Part shown: positions 8,734 to 18,912 of the stretch, piece by piece
How positions within the stretch are numbered: the stretch's first letter is position 1
Layout of the letters: each line of letters begins with the position of its first letter
Source: Bacteroidales bacterium
GTDB lineage: Bacteria > Bacteroidota > Bacteroidia > Bacteroidales > UBA12077
Reading direction: 5' to 3'
NCBI GenBank assembly: GCA_019038645.1
Contig: JAHOYT010000003.1
Span: 31,527 to 95,526 of the forward strand
DNA length: 64,000 bases
Notes under the pieces: model-generated
The model's database searches: none
Told to the model about the DNA's origin: nothing
The model's input: only the letters and a program-made list of their open reading frames with translations
Position numbers and translations under genes: made by a program

Positions 8734-9195
8734 TTAAATATTAACAGTCTGTTTTTCTGACACTTCTATTGTTTTGCTACTAATAAATGCTTTTACTTTA
8801 ATAGTTCCTTCAATCTGCATTTCAAAGCTATTCGATTTTCGTATTTTATACAATGAAGACATACTTGCCAATATATTTGTGACATGTATATCAACCGGAA
8901 AAACCTGTAAATCACTTGATTTAGCTGGGATAATAATTTCAGCTGCATTTTTCATTTTTCCTAAATATTTCCCATTAATTGTCACATCCAAATCCATTTC
9001 TTTTATTTTAATTTTATATGTATTTGGATTCGTAACCGGAATCGACAATTCAAGGCTTATTTTATTATCCGCCATTCCTTTGAAATTCACATTATCTACA
9101 TCTCCAATATCAACTGTTTTATATGCATTACAGCTACTTAAAATAATAATCAGTACAATAAGTCCTGCGATATTCTTAATTATATTTTTTCCCAT
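8734..9195 (-). CDS. LEA type-2 (WHy-domain) lipoprotein
   Basis: A lipoprotein signal with lipobox LSSC (MGKNIIKNIAGLIVLIIILSSC) is followed by a roughly 120-residue LEA-2/WHy beta-sandwich. Visible hallmarks are the LELSIPVTNPNTYKIKIKEMD segment, in which the NPN is typical, and VTINGKYLGK. Such proteins occur widely in Bacteroidota envelopes, and their molecular role is not established. The mature protein is predicted to be anchored by a lipid at Cys22. Confidence 0.75.
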   Translation of the reverse strand: MGKNIIKNIAGLIVLIIILSSCNAYKTVDIGDVDNVNFKGMADNKISLELSIPVTNPNTYKIKIKEMDLDVTINGKYLGKMKNAAEIIIPAKSSDLQVFPVDIHVTNILASMSSLYKIRKSNSFEMQIEGTIKVKAFISSKTIEVSEKQTVNI

Positions 9196-9229
9196 CTTTT
9201 ACATATTACAAAATTTGTTCCTTAAAAAT

Positions 9230-10720
9230 TTACTGTTGCCAATTCATTGCTTTTTCAACGGCTTTGTTCCAACCTTTATATAATTTTTCTCTTTTTTCTA
9301 CATTCATTGCTGGTTTAAAAGTCCTTTCTATTTCCCGTTGTTCAATAATTTCATCCATAGTCCAAAAATTCACAGCCAAACCTGCCATTAAAGCTGCTCC
9401 CAATGCAGTAGTTTCAATATTTACTGGTCGGTTTACCTGAACATTTAAGATATCAGCCTGAAATTGCATTAAAAAATTATTCACACAAGCTCCACCATCA
9501 ACATTCAGAGATTTTAACTTAATTCCAGAATCTTTTTCCATTGCTTTAAGCACGTCCATCGTCTGATATGCCAAGGATTCCAATGTTGAACGAACAATAT
9601 GCTTATCAGTAACTCCCTGTGTTAATCCTAATATTGCACCACGAGCAAACATATCCCAATAGGGAGCTCCTAAACCCGAAAATGCAGGAACCACGTATAC
9701 TTCTTCGGTATCCTCAATCTCATTAGCAATTTGTTCTGTTTCTGATGCATTATTTATTAGCTTCAACGCATCCCGCAACCATTTAATTGCTGCACCTGCA
9801 ATAAAAACACTTCCTTCAAGAGCATATTTTATTTCACCATTTAAACCCCATGCAATAGTTGTTAATAATCCTGATTCTGATTCAACAGGCTTATTACCAG
9901 TATTCATTAACATAAAACAACCGGTGCCATATGTATTTTTTGCCATTCCATCGGATAAACATGCCTGCCCGAATAATGCTGCCTGCTGATCACCCGCAAT
10001 GCCAGCTATCGGAATTTCCGTTCCGAATATTGATTTATCGGTAAGTCCATAAATTTCTGAAGACATTTTTACTTCAGGTAATATTTGTTTTGGAATTCCA
10101 AATAATTCCAGCAAATCATCATCCCATTTTAAACTTCGGATATTAAATAACATTGTTCTGGATGCATTTGAGAAATCTGTAATATGCAATTTACCAGCAG
10201 AAAGTTTCCACACCAACCATGTATCAATTGTTCCGGCCAGAATTTCTCCTTTCTTTGCTCTTTCAAGAACTCCCGGAACAATATTTAATATCCAATGAAT
10301 TTTTGTTGCTGAAAAATATGAATCAATTACTAAACCTGTATTTTTCTTTACATACTCATCCCAGCCTTCTTTAGATAGCTTTTTACATAATTCGGCTGTA
10401 CGTTTATCCTGCCAGACGATTGCCCTGTAAACCGGTCCTCCTGTATTCTTATCCCACAGAATAATGGTTTCTCTCTGATTTGCAATACCAATTGCACCAA
10501 TTTCACACAGATCAATTTTTCGCTTTTCAATTAGCTTTTGTGCAGTCGATATTTGTGATTCCCAGATTTCCAAAGGATCGTGCTCAACCCAACCTGCTTT
10601 AGGATAATATTGTTTAAATTCAGTTTGGTCCCAATCGACAACATTTCCTGCTTTATCAAATAATAATGATCGTGAACTCGAAGTACCCTGATCTAAAGAA
10701 AGAATAAACTTTTTACTCAT
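9230..10720 (-). CDS. glpK: Glycerol kinase GlpK
   Basis: ATP-dependent phosphorylation of glycerol to sn-glycerol 3-phosphate in the cytoplasm. The protein begins [20 protein letters not shown], the FGGY-kinase phosphate-1 motif. It also has the catalytic region with [23 protein letters not shown], and the adenosine motif [17 protein letters not shown]. The frame extends 11 codons upstream of this ATG to 10753, but those residues are not family-like, so 10720 is chosen as the start. The length of about 496 residues is normal. No glpF or glpD lies beside it, so it appears monocistronic. Confidence 0.96.
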   Translation of the reverse strand: MSKKFILSLDQGTSSSRSLLFDKAGNVVDWDQTEFKQYYPKAGWVEHDPLEIWESQISTAQKLIEKRKIDLCEIGAIGIANQRETIILWDKNTGGPVYRAIVWQDKRTAELCKKLSKEGWDEYVKKNTGLVIDSYFSATKIHWILNIVPGVLERAKKGEILAGTIDTWLVWKLSAGKLHITDFSNASRTMLFNIRSLKWDDDLLELFGIPKQILPEVKMSSEIYGLTDKSIFGTEIPIAGIAGDQQAALFGQACLSDGMAKNTYGTGCFMLMNTGNKPVESESGLLTTIAWGLNGEIKYALEGSVFIAGAAIKWLRDALKLINNASETEQIANEIEDTEEVYVVPAFSGLGAPYWDMFARGAILGLTQGVTDKHIVRSTLESLAYQTMDVLKAMEKDSGIKLKSLNVDGGACVNNFLMQFQADILNVQVNRPVNIETTALGAALMAGLAVNFWTMDEIIEQREIERTFKPAMNVEKREKLYKGWNKAVEKAMNWQQ

Positions 10721-10775
10721 TATCCGAAATTTTAGAAGATCATAAAAATACAAATTATTAATATTATTCCGGGAA

Positions 10776-10812
10776 AAAATAAAAAACGGTCAAATCTATG
10801 AAGAAATGACCG
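10776..10812 (-). terminator. Terminator after yebC
   Basis: On the minus strand CGGTCA (10807-10812) pairs with TGACCG (10787-10792) and is followed by a run of six T. It ends the minus-strand yebC transcript. Confidence 0.7.
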
Positions 10813-10833
10813 GCTAATATAATTCTTAAAAAT

Positions 10834-11577
10834 CTATTCCATTGCTTCTGCAATCTCATCTGTAAGCTCCAGACTATGGTATACATCCTGAACATCTTCA
10901 TCATCCTCAAATGCGTCGATCATTTTTAAAACTTTTAATGCATTAACAACATCCAATACTTTTGTATCATTTGGAACACGTTGTAATCCTGCATTTTCAA
11001 CTTCAACATTCAAAGAATCCAGCTTTTTCTGTACACTCCCGAAATCTTCCTTTGCAGTTGTAATCGTAATTAAACCTTCGTCAATTTCAATATCCTCAGC
11101 ACCAGCATCTATCATCTCAAGTTCGAATTCATCCATATCCATATCTTCCGAAACCGGAAAGTTAAAAATACCTTTAGTATCAAAAAGGAAAGTTAATGAT
11201 CCGTTTTTACCTAAGTTTCCTCCGTATTTTGTAAATACAGCTCTTACATTACTAACCGTCCTGTTTTTATTATCTGTTAAGCAATCAACAAATACAGCAA
11301 TTCCAAAGGGAGCGTATCCTTCAAAAGACATTTCTTCAAGGTTATCACCTTCTTTATCAGCTTTGCTAATTGCACGCTCAACATTATCTTTAGGCATATT
11401 AACACCTTTGGCATTATTCATTGCTAAACGTAATCTTGGATTAGCTTCCGGATCGGGGCCACTTTCTTTAACAGCTATTGAAATTTCTTTTACAATTTTT
11501 GAGAACATTTTAGATCGCTTAGCGTCTGCTGCTCCCTTTTTTCTTTTAATAGTTGACCATTTACTGTGACCTGACAT
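10834..11577 (-). CDS. yebC: YebC/PmpR-family protein (TACO1-like)
   Basis: The 247-residue protein starts MSGHSKWSTIKRKKGAADAKR, the family's invariant N-terminus. It has LTDNKNRTVSNVRAVFTKYGGNLG in the centre and the acidic C-terminal domain EDDEDVQDVYHSLEL. Members have been described as transcriptional regulators and, more recently, as ribosome-associated factors that help translate difficult motifs such as polyproline. Sequence alone cannot decide between the two. It is monocistronic and divergent from miaB. Confidence 0.95.
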   Translation of the reverse strand: MSGHSKWSTIKRKKGAADAKRSKMFSKIVKEISIAVKESGPDPEANPRLRLAMNNAKGVNMPKDNVERAISKADKEGDNLEEMSFEGYAPFGIAVFVDCLTDNKNRTVSNVRAVFTKYGGNLGKNGSLTFLFDTKGIFNFPVSEDMDMDEFELEMIDAGAEDIEIDEGLITITTAKEDFGSVQKKLDSLNVEVENAGLQRVPNDTKVLDVVNALKVLKMIDAFEDDEDVQDVYHSLELTDEIAEAME

Positions 11578-11729
11578 AACAATATATTTATTGTGTTTAT
11601 TATATAATATGATAGCAGTAAAATTAATAAATTTTAGAAATAAATATTCAACTAGCCAGGAAAATAAATTATACGAAACAGTCTTTATTAAGAAAAACTG
11701 ATAATCTGAATTTTACTTTATATTTTTAA

Positions 11730-11737
11730 TAAATTTG
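11730..11737 (+). promoter_or_regulatory. Promoter -7 element for miaB
   Basis: TAAATTTG, an exact TAnnTTTG match. Transcription would begin near 11744, which is after an in-frame ATG at 11735 and before the ATG at 11768. The promoter therefore decides in favour of the downstream start. Confidence 0.65.
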
Positions 11738-11767
11738 CATAGGTATTTTCACATAAGAATATTTAAA

Positions 11768-13141
11768 ATGGATAGTTCAAAATCGGGAGAATCTCAAAAA
11801 CTATATATTGAAACATATGGATGCCAAATGAATGTTGCAGACAGCGAAGTTGTTGCGTCTGTAATGGAAGATAAAGGCTATATTGTAACCGAAGATATTT
11901 ACGAAGCAGATGTAATTCTGGTAAATACATGCTCCATAAGGGAAAATGCAGAACAGCGCATCTGGGGCCGTTTGGATGTTTTTAAGCAAATTAAAAAGAA
12001 AAAACCTGAACTTACTGTTGGTGTGATTGGCTGCATGGCAGAAAGGCTTAAAGAAAAATTAATTGAAGAAAAGAAAATTGTTGACCTTGTAGTCGGACCC
12101 GATGCCTACAGAAGCTTACCCGAATTACTGGAAACTGTAGAAGCAGGACAAAAAGCAATAAACGTGATCTTGTCTAAAGAAGAAACTTATGCAGATATAA
12201 GCCCTGTGAGACTAGACAAGAATGGTGTTTCTGCTTTTATTTCTATAATGCGCGGGTGTAATAATATGTGTTCTTATTGTATTGTACCTTATGTACGTGG
12301 AGCTGAGCGTAGCAGGGATCCGCAATCAATTTTAAGAGAAGCTGAAGATCTTTTTCAAAAAGGATATAAAGAAATAACTTTACTGGGACAAAATGTTGAT
12401 TCATATAACTGGAAATCAGAAGATCATGACCTGACTGCAGGCAAGCAAGGTAGAACAATAAAATTTGCTCAACTACTTGAAATGGTTGCTAAAATTAGTT
12501 CTACATTAAGAATCAGATTTTCCACATCACATCCGAAAGATATGTCTGATGATGTGCTTTTTACAATGGCAATGTACAGTAATATATGTAATCATATTCA
12601 TTTACCGGCACAATCCGGAAGTACTGAAGTTCTTGAAAAGATGAAACGCGATTATTCAAGAGAATGGTATATGGATAAAATATTGTCGATTAAAAAAATT
12701 CTGCCAGACTGTGCTATCTCGACCGATATTATGACTGGTTTCTCAGGAGAAACAGAAGAAAATCATCAAGAAACACTTAGCTTAATGACCTGGGTTAATT
12801 ATGATTATGCCTTCATGTTTAAATACTCTGAACGACCTAAAACATACGCAGCCAGACACTTAAAAGATGACGTTGCTGAAGATGTTAAGTCAAAAAGATT
12901 AACAGAAATAATTGAATTACAAGGAAAACTGTCTGAAATAAGTAAAAAAATAGATCTGGGAAAAGTATTTGAGGTGCTGGTTGAGGGTGTTTCAAAAAAA
13001 TCAGAAGATCAATTATTTGGTAGAAACTCACAAAACAAAGTAGTTGTTTTTCCTAAACAAAATTATAAAACCGGTGATTATGTTTTTGTAGAAATAACAG
13101 ACTGCACTTCGGCTACACTTATAGGCAAGCCTGTTGATTAA
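11768..13141 (+). CDS. miaB: tRNA-2-methylthio-N6-dimethylallyladenosine synthase MiaB
   Basis: Radical-SAM methylthiotransferase acting on A37 of tRNAs that read UNN codons. The UPF0004 domain holds three cluster cysteines (ETYGCQMN, NTCSIRE, GCMAE). The radical-SAM CxxxCxxC is seen as RGCNNMCSYCIVPYVRG. A TRAM domain ends the protein (about the last 65 residues, KVFEVLVEGVSKKS to ITDCTSATLIGK). Both Fe-S binding sets are complete. The start at 11768 is preferred over an in-frame ATG at 11735 because the promoter lies between them. Confidence 0.96.
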   Translation: MDSSKSGESQKLYIETYGCQMNVADSEVVASVMEDKGYIVTEDIYEADVILVNTCSIRENAEQRIWGRLDVFKQIKKKKPELTVGVIGCMAERLKEKLIEEKKIVDLVVGPDAYRSLPELLETVEAGQKAINVILSKEETYADISPVRLDKNGVSAFISIMRGCNNMCSYCIVPYVRGAERSRDPQSILREAEDLFQKGYKEITLLGQNVDSYNWKSEDHDLTAGKQGRTIKFAQLLEMVAKISSTLRIRFSTSHPKDMSDDVLFTMAMYSNICNHIHLPAQSGSTEVLEKMKRDYSREWYMDKILSIKKILPDCAISTDIMTGFSGETEENHQETLSLMTWVNYDYAFMFKYSERPKTYAARHLKDDVAEDVKSKRLTEIIELQGKLSEISKKIDLGKVFEVLVEGVSKKSEDQLFGRNSQNKVVVFPKQNYKTGDYVFVEITDCTSATLIGKPVD

Positions 13142-13179
13142 TTCATAAACCGAATTTATTCCGGAAATATCCTGAAATA

Positions 13180-13485
13180 TTAATTTATTTCAAAAACACG
13201 GTCTAATTCAACTAACTGCATAAGTTCCATTAATTCTTCAGAAAGGTTTATTAGATTTAAATTTGAATTATGCAGTTTTGAAGTTTTATATAAACTTAAA
13301 AGTGCCTCAAAGCCTGAGCTATCGATAAATTTTATTCCGGAAAAATTTAAAGTCAAATTTGAATCGGCCTGACATATTAAAGAAACCAATCTGGATTCAA
13401 TTTCTTTAGAATTTAAGACATTTAACTTTGTAACATTATAAAAAGACACTAAGAATCTATTATCAATCTGATCAACTGTAAGCAT
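13180..13485 (-). CDS. STAS-domain protein (anti-anti-sigma-factor-like)
   Basis: A 101-residue single-domain STAS protein. The phosphorylatable serine motif of this family is recognisable in FSGIKFIDSSGFEALLSLYK (D-S-S-G, about residues 53-58). Such proteins act as phosphorylation-controlled partner switches or scaffolds. It sits 131 bases downstream of the NtrC-type kinase on the same strand. No anti-sigma kinase is adjacent, so its partner is unknown. Confidence 0.75.
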   Translation of the reverse strand: MLTVDQIDNRFLVSFYNVTKLNVLNSKEIESRLVSLICQADSNLTLNFSGIKFIDSSGFEALLSLYKTSKLHNSNLNLINLSEELMELMQLVELDRVFEIN

Positions 13486-13616
13486 AGTATATATATGGGA
13501 TTAATTATTCGATGTGAAAATACGATCAGATTAATTAATACTTTAAATAAAAGAAGCTAAGTTTTTAACAAAAATTGTTAAAGTTTTACACATCGAAAAA
13601 TTATGAACAGCTCCTT

Positions 13617-14957
13617 TTAAAAAGTAAGAGTAAAAACTGCGCCTTCATTAGGTTCAGACTTCACAGAAATATTTCCTTTATGCAGGAACATAATTTGTCT
13701 GGCAATACTCAACCCAATACCTGAACCTTCGGGCTTTGTAGTATAAAAAGGGATAAATATATTTTCAAGTTCTTCAATTGAAATACCCATCCCATTATCT
13801 TTAATAATAATAACAATATGATTTTCTGCGTTTCGGTTTATTTCTATTTCCAGAATCGGTTTTTCAGTTTCCTTTAAAGCATCAATAGCGTTTAAAATGA
13901 TATTTAAGAAAGCCTGTTCAACCAGAGATTGATCAGCGATTATTTTAATTTCGTCCTCAGGAATGTTAACATTAAGCAGGATTCCTGATTCATTTATTTT
14001 TGATTTAAGTAAAGAAATAATTCTACTAATAACCGGTTGTATGGAAATCTCTTTAAGCTCCGGTTTTGGCATTTTAGTAAAACTTCTTGTTGCCTCAACA
14101 AAATTAACAAGGCCTTTACTTCTGCTTTCAATCGTATTTAAGCCTTCTTTAATATCAGATTTTTGCTCTTCGTTAATTTCCGTAAAAAACTGATTGTTTT
14201 TATCAAAAAGCATTTGATAAACCAATCCGGATAAATTAGAAATTGGAATTGCTGAATTCATTATTTCGTGCGTTAAAACCCTGGTAAGTTTTTGCCATGA
14301 TTCTAATTCATTTTGTTCCAGTTCACTTTGAACATTAAGGAATGTAAACAATCTATAATCTTCCTTAAGCACTTTAAAATCTGCTAACTGAATTGAATAG
14401 TTATATAATTCACCTCTAATACTGAATTTAACTAATTTTTTTTCTCCAGTTTTCAATTTTTTTAATATGCCGGGTAAATCATCATTTGAAATATGTAAAG
14501 AATTAATATTTCTGAGAACATTTTTCTTAAATAATTTATTGGATGAATTGTTTGATAAAACAATTTTTCCGGAGCTGTCGACACATACAATCGCAGTATC
14601 AACCTGGTTTATTATTGTCTGCAGGTACTGATAATTAATCTGAGCTTCATCACGTAATGAAACAATTACCTGTGAAAGTTTCTGAAATGCATTGTTTAAA
14701 TCCAGATCTTCAAAACTTTTTGAAAAAGGAGGAGAAAAATCATCCTGATCTATAGAATTCAAAAAATGGGATAATTTTTTATATTCTCTTTTAATAAATC
14801 TTAAAAAAATTACAATAGCTCCAAGGTTAATTAAGAAAATCCAAAATGACGTTAACCAAAAATATGTATTAAATAAGATATAAACACCTGCGGCTGTTAA
14901 TATAATAATTACAACAATATAAAATATTGAGATATTTCTAAACGTTTTAAATATCAT
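13617..14957 (-). CDS. Sensor histidine kinase of an NtrC-type two-component pair
   Basis: The 446-residue protein has two N-terminal transmembrane helices (about 8-30 and 33-52, with almost no periplasmic loop). A linker and a PAS-like domain follow (about 110-200, LQTIINQVDTAIVCVDSSGKIV), then HisKA with LTHEIMNS (phospho-acceptor His) and an HATPase domain with N-box NIILNAIDAL, DNGMGIS and GSGIGLSIAR. The lack of a periplasmic domain suggests sensing in the membrane or cytoplasm. Its start overlaps the upstream sigma-54 regulator gene by 11 bases, which implies a dedicated pair. Confidence 0.92.
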   Translation of the reverse strand: MIFKTFRNISIFYIVVIIILTAAGVYILFNTYFWLTSFWIFLINLGAIVIFLRFIKREYKKLSHFLNSIDQDDFSPPFSKSFEDLDLNNAFQKLSQVIVSLRDEAQINYQYLQTIINQVDTAIVCVDSSGKIVLSNNSSNKLFKKNVLRNINSLHISNDDLPGILKKLKTGEKKLVKFSIRGELYNYSIQLADFKVLKEDYRLFTFLNVQSELEQNELESWQKLTRVLTHEIMNSAIPISNLSGLVYQMLFDKNNQFFTEINEEQKSDIKEGLNTIESRSKGLVNFVEATRSFTKMPKPELKEISIQPVISRIISLLKSKINESGILLNVNIPEDEIKIIADQSLVEQAFLNIILNAIDALKETEKPILEIEINRNAENHIVIIIKDNGMGISIEELENIFIPFYTTKPEGSGIGLSIARQIMFLHKGNISVKSEPNEGAVFTLTF

Positions 14958-16314
14958 ATTTCTTCATTTTTCGATACAGGGTACTTCTTCCCAAGCCAAG
15001 TTCACCTGCAGCTTTTGTATAATTCCCATTGTACTTCTGTATAGCATTAATAATTGCCTGTTTCTCAAGATTCTCAACATTAAGTGAATCAGTCAAATTA
15101 GTTTTGTTATATTTTTTAAGAGAAAAATCTGTTTCTGTAATTGTTTTATCCTCTGTCATTATTACTGCTCTTTCAACCAGATGTTGCAGTTCTCTAATAT
15201 TTCCTGGCCAGTTATAATCTGAAAGAGCCTGAGTTGCTTTGGAAGAAACCTTTAGATCTCTTTTGTTATACTTTTCGCTATATTTTTTCAGAAAACTTTC
15301 CGTTAATACGGGAATATCTTCTTTCCTGTTTCTTAAAGGAGGAATATTTATTTCAACAGTATTTATTCTATACAATAAGTCCTGTCTGAATTCACCCCTT
15401 TCAACCATTTGATACAAATCTTTATTTGTTGCACAAATTAACCTGATGTCTATATCAATATTTTTATTTGACCCCACAGGGTTTATTGTCCTGTTTTGAA
15501 TAACAGATAATAATTTCGACTGGAGATTTAGAGGGAGATTTCCTATTTCATCCAAAAACAGAGTTCCTTCTGAAGCTATTTCAAATCTTCCGGGTTTATC
15601 TTCTTTTGCATCTGTGAATGCTCCTTTTTTATGTCCAAATAATTCTGATTCAAATAATGTTTCAGAAATAGCACCAAGATCTACATTAATAAAAGGATTC
15701 TCAGAGCGCTTTGATTTTCGGTGAATCTCTCTTGCCACCACTTCTTTACCTGTTCCGTTTTCTCCCAAAACTAAAACCGTTGCGTCTGTCCCCGACACTT
15801 TTTCAATTGCTGAAAATACAGGCTTCATTGAACCTGATTTGCTTATAATTTCAGGGAAATTTTTTTCGATTTCCTGATTTAGTATTTGTTGAGTAAACTG
15901 TAATTTATTTACTTGTTTTCGGGTTTTACTTAATTTAAAAACTGATTGTACCGTTGCTAAGAATTTTTGAGTTTCCCAGGGTTTTACAATAAACTCACAT
16001 GCTCCTAATTTCATTGCTTCTACAGCTATTTGTATATCTCCATACGCAGTATTCATTAATACACATAATTCAGAGTCAATTTCCAGAATCTTTTTTAACC
16101 AAAATAGGCCTTCCGCTCCGTTTGTAGCTCCTGGTTTAAAATTCATATCAAGAATAATAAGATCAAAATCTTCATTTTTTATATAATCAGGAATCCTTTT
16201 TGGATTTTCTTCTGTTACTATATCCGTAAAGCATTGTTTTAAAGCAATACGTGCTGTAGTTAAAACATCTTTATCATCATCAACAATTAAGATCCTCCCC
16301 TTGATACTGCCCAT
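14947..16314 (-). CDS. Sigma-54-dependent response regulator (NtrC family)
   Basis: The 455 residues comprise a receiver domain (acidic pocket DDD at 12-14, phospho-acceptor Asp56 in IILDMNF, Lys in VKPWE). A sigma-54 AAA+ domain follows, with Walker A GENGTGKE, the sigma-54 contact loop written GAFTDA rather than the commoner GAFTGA, and Walker B GTLFLDEIG. A Fis-type HTH ends the protein (NYTKAAGELGLGRSTLYRKMKKY). It activates sigma-54 promoters when phosphorylated by the overlapping kinase. The divergent permease gene, with a paired dyad between them, is the likely target. Confidence 0.93.
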   Translation of the reverse strand: MGSIKGRILIVDDDKDVLTTARIALKQCFTDIVTEENPKRIPDYIKNEDFDLIILDMNFKPGATNGAEGLFWLKKILEIDSELCVLMNTAYGDIQIAVEAMKLGACEFIVKPWETQKFLATVQSVFKLSKTRKQVNKLQFTQQILNQEIEKNFPEIISKSGSMKPVFSAIEKVSGTDATVLVLGENGTGKEVVAREIHRKSKRSENPFINVDLGAISETLFESELFGHKKGAFTDAKEDKPGRFEIASEGTLFLDEIGNLPLNLQSKLLSVIQNRTINPVGSNKNIDIDIRLICATNKDLYQMVERGEFRQDLLYRINTVEINIPPLRNRKEDIPVLTESFLKKYSEKYNKRDLKVSSKATQALSDYNWPGNIRELQHLVERAVIMTEDKTITETDFSLKKYNKTNLTDSLNVENLEKQAIINAIQKYNGNYTKAAGELGLGRSTLYRKMKKYDI

Positions 16315-16352
16315 AATTATTATTAATATTGATATTATTCAAAAGTACGAAT

Positions 16353-16392
16353 TGTCTCAATATGACACAAATTTTTGTGCCATATTGGGACA
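16353..16392. promoter_or_regulatory. Paired-dyad operator between the sigma-54 regulator and the permease
   Basis: TGTCTCAATATGACACA (16353-16369) and TGTGCCATATTGGGACA (16376-16392) are inverted copies of one 17-mer, differing at two positions. Each 17-mer is itself an imperfect dyad (TGTnTCA..TGAnACA). The centres are 23 bases apart, about two helical turns. This layout is typical of upstream activating sequences bound by pairs of NtrC-family dimers. It is about 90 bases upstream of the -24-like element near 16458. Confidence 0.7.
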
Positions 16393-16455
16393 CTACTACA
16401 TTAAAAAACAATAGACATAAACCACAAATACTTTATTGTCAGGCGTTTTTAGAGA

Positions 16456-16471
16456 TTGGCACAATTTTATC
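16456..16471 (+). promoter_or_regulatory. Weak sigma-54 -24/-12-like element
   Basis: TTGGCAC (16456-16462) matches the -24 element. After five bases the -12 position reads TATC instead of TTGC, so the conserved G is missing. It lies 38 bases before the permease ATG and downstream of the paired dyad. Context supports it and the -12 mismatch weakens it. Confidence 0.4.
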
Positions 16472-16508
16472 ATTAGTTCTTATTAAACAGGGCTAAAATT
16501 ACTAAAAG

Positions 16509-18893
16509 ATGATAAAAAATTATTTAAAAACAGCGTTTAGGAACATTTACAGGAACTTTGGATATTCGTTAATAAATTTTATCGGATTATCAATTGGAAT
16601 TACACTTTTCATTTTAATTAATTTATTTGTAATAAATGAATATTCGTTCGATAAATTCAACGAAAATTACGATCGGATTTATAGATTCGAGCAGGGAGAT
16701 GCAGAATCCGTTCATCTACCATCAGCTATGGGTCTCGATGCTCAGGACTGGTATCCAGAAATTGAAAAAGTAGTAAGATTTAAATCCTGGGGAAGTCAGG
16801 TTTTTCATCATGAGGCTACAACTTTTAAAATTCCTCATATTATGCTTACCGATTCTACATTTTTTGATGTTTTTACAACTCAATTTGTAAAAGGAAATCC
16901 GGAAACAGCTTTTGAAGTCGCTAACTCTATTATTCTAACAGAACGAATAGCAAAAATATTTTTTGGTGATATTGACCCCATTAATCAGATTATTAAAACA
17001 ACCAGAGGTTATGAACTTGTTGTGAAGGGTGTTATCAAAGAATTTCCAAATTTTCATATTCAAATAGAAGCATTAATCCCTTTTAAACTTTTAGGGGTTT
17101 TAAATGGTAAAGAATATTTAAGGAGTTACGGAACCTGGCAATTTCAAACATACTTTTTGCTTCCTGAATATTTCGATAGTAAAAATTTGGAAAGAAAGCT
17201 GGACGATGAATTTACAAAAAAATTTGCCGAGCATTTTGAAGATGGCGAAGACCTTATTATTACATTAAGACCGTTAAAAGATGTGTATTTCGCAGATCAT
17301 ACTCAGGCAGATTTTGGTGTAATACATGGCAATAAAAATAACGTAAAGCTATTTTTTGCAATTGGTCTTTTTATCATTTTTATAGCCTGTATTAACTTTA
17401 TAAACCTTACTACAGCAAAAGCTTCTTCAAGAGCAACAGAAGTAGGAATGCGAAAAGTTTTAGGAGGCTTTAAAAGACAACTCATATTTCAGTTTTTATC
17501 TGAATCTATTTTAATAACTTTTATTTCGTTTGTGATTGCAATTACTCTTGTACAAGCCTTACTCCCTTTTTACAACAACCTAATGCAGAAGAGCTTATCT
17601 TTAATTACTGTTATTAACCCAACATTTTTGAGTATTTCAGTTGTTGGAACTATTTTAATTGGTGTTATAGCAGGGCTATACCCTTCATTTTACCTTACAG
17701 CATTTAAACCCATAAGTGTATTAAAGGGTGAAAAAACAAAAGGTAAAAGTGCTGCAATTTTTAGAAAAATATTGATCATAGTTCAATTTACAATATCCAT
17801 AGCACTAATAGCTTGTACCATTACTGTTCAGAAACAACTGAATTTTTTGAAGAATAAGGATATGGGATTCAATAAAGAAAATATTATCACTTTAAGTTTG
17901 AATTCGAATATAAGATCTCAAAAAGATGCATTTAAACAAAGGTTATTGAATCACCCGGAAATTAAAGAAGTTGCATATAGCGGGGGGAAATTAACGTCAA
18001 TTAGAAATACAGAAGGATTTGACTTTAACTCTGACGGAAAACTAACTGGCATCCAATTACATCCGATTGATCCCGCATATTTTGATCTTTATGAAATAGA
18101 ACTCATTGAGGGTCGTAATTTTAATTTTGACAGTAAAGCTGATTACCAGAAAAAGATCATATTAAATGAAGAGGCTGTAAAAAAAGCAGGCTTGAAACTT
18201 GGGGAAGCCGCAGGAACTATATTTCATAGGGATGAATGGTATTTTACTGCTTTACCAAGTAAGGAGTGCGAAATAATTGGAGTTGTTAAAAACTTTCATT
18301 ACAGGTCATTGCACGAACAAATAGGTCCTCAGGGACTTGTATGGAACGGAGATTGGCATGGTGCTGTTAACATTAAAATTCAACCTGAAAATACACAGGA
18401 AACAATAGAACTAATTGAAACGGTTTTTAAAGAATTCTCTGAAAATGTGCCTTTTGAGTATAGTTTTGTAGAAGAACAAATCGATAATTTATACAAATCG
18501 GATAATCGTTTAGGAAAATTTTTCAGGTATTTCTCAATAATTGCTATAATTATTGCAATACTTGGATTATTTGGACTTGCGGCTTTTATTGCAGAAAGTA
18601 GAACTAAGGAAATCGGTATTCGTAAATCATTAGGTTCTTCGTCATCTCAAATTATTATTATGATTTCTAAAGAATTTATTAAATGGGTTCTTGTTGCTAA
18701 TATTTTTGCAATACCTATCGCATATTACGGCATGAATAAATGGTTACAAACTTTTGCATTTAAAATCAAAATTTCTCCAGACATTTTTATATTATCGGCT
18801 TTAATTTCAATATTAATAGCATTGGTTACAGTTTTTTATCAATCTCTTAAAGCAGCACGAAGTAATCCTTCCGATGCATTACGATACGAATAA
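16509..18893 (+). CDS. FtsX/MacB-type ABC transporter permease
   Basis: A 794-residue permease made of two fused MacB_PCD-FtsX units. The first has an N-terminal helix (MIKNYLKTAFRNIYRNFGYSLIN...), a large periplasmic domain (about 45-275) and three helices (about 280-390). The second has a helix at about 420-440, a periplasmic domain to about 665, and three helices to the end. The FtsX motif EVGMRKVLGG / EIGIRKSLGS occurs once per unit. No ATPase is encoded next to it. Such large permeases are numerous in Bacteroidota and are often controlled by sigma-54 regulators, as the divergent regulator suggests here. The substrate is unknown. Confidence 0.88.
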   Translation: MIKNYLKTAFRNIYRNFGYSLINFIGLSIGITLFILINLFVINEYSFDKFNENYDRIYRFEQGDAESVHLPSAMGLDAQDWYPEIEKVVRFKSWGSQVFHHEATTFKIPHIMLTDSTFFDVFTTQFVKGNPETAFEVANSIILTERIAKIFFGDIDPINQIIKTTRGYELVVKGVIKEFPNFHIQIEALIPFKLLGVLNGKEYLRSYGTWQFQTYFLLPEYFDSKNLERKLDDEFTKKFAEHFEDGEDLIITLRPLKDVYFADHTQADFGVIHGNKNNVKLFFAIGLFIIFIACINFINLTTAKASSRATEVGMRKVLGGFKRQLIFQFLSESILITFISFVIAITLVQALLPFYNNLMQKSLSLITVINPTFLSISVVGTILIGVIAGLYPSFYLTAFKPISVLKGEKTKGKSAAIFRKILIIVQFTISIALIACTITVQKQLNFLKNKDMGFNKENIITLSLNSNIRSQKDAFKQRLLNHPEIKEVAYSGGKLTSIRNTEGFDFNSDGKLTGIQLHPIDPAYFDLYEIELIEGRNFNFDSKADYQKKIILNEEAVKKAGLKLGEAAGTIFHRDEWYFTALPSKECEIIGVVKNFHYRSLHEQIGPQGLVWNGDWHGAVNIKIQPENTQETIELIETVFKEFSENVPFEYSFVEEQIDNLYKSDNRLGKFFRYFSIIAIIIAILGLFGLAAFIAESRTKEIGIRKSLGSSSSQIIIMISKEFIKWVLVANIFAIPIAYYGMNKWLQTFAFKIKISPDIFILSALISILIALVTVFYQSLKAARSNPSDALRYE

Positions 18894-18912
18894 ACCTTAT
18901 TCTCATTAAAAA

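Noticed and set aside
11735-11767. Upstream in-frame start of miaB.
   Set aside because: It overlaps the -7 box at 11730-11737, so it would not be within the transcript.
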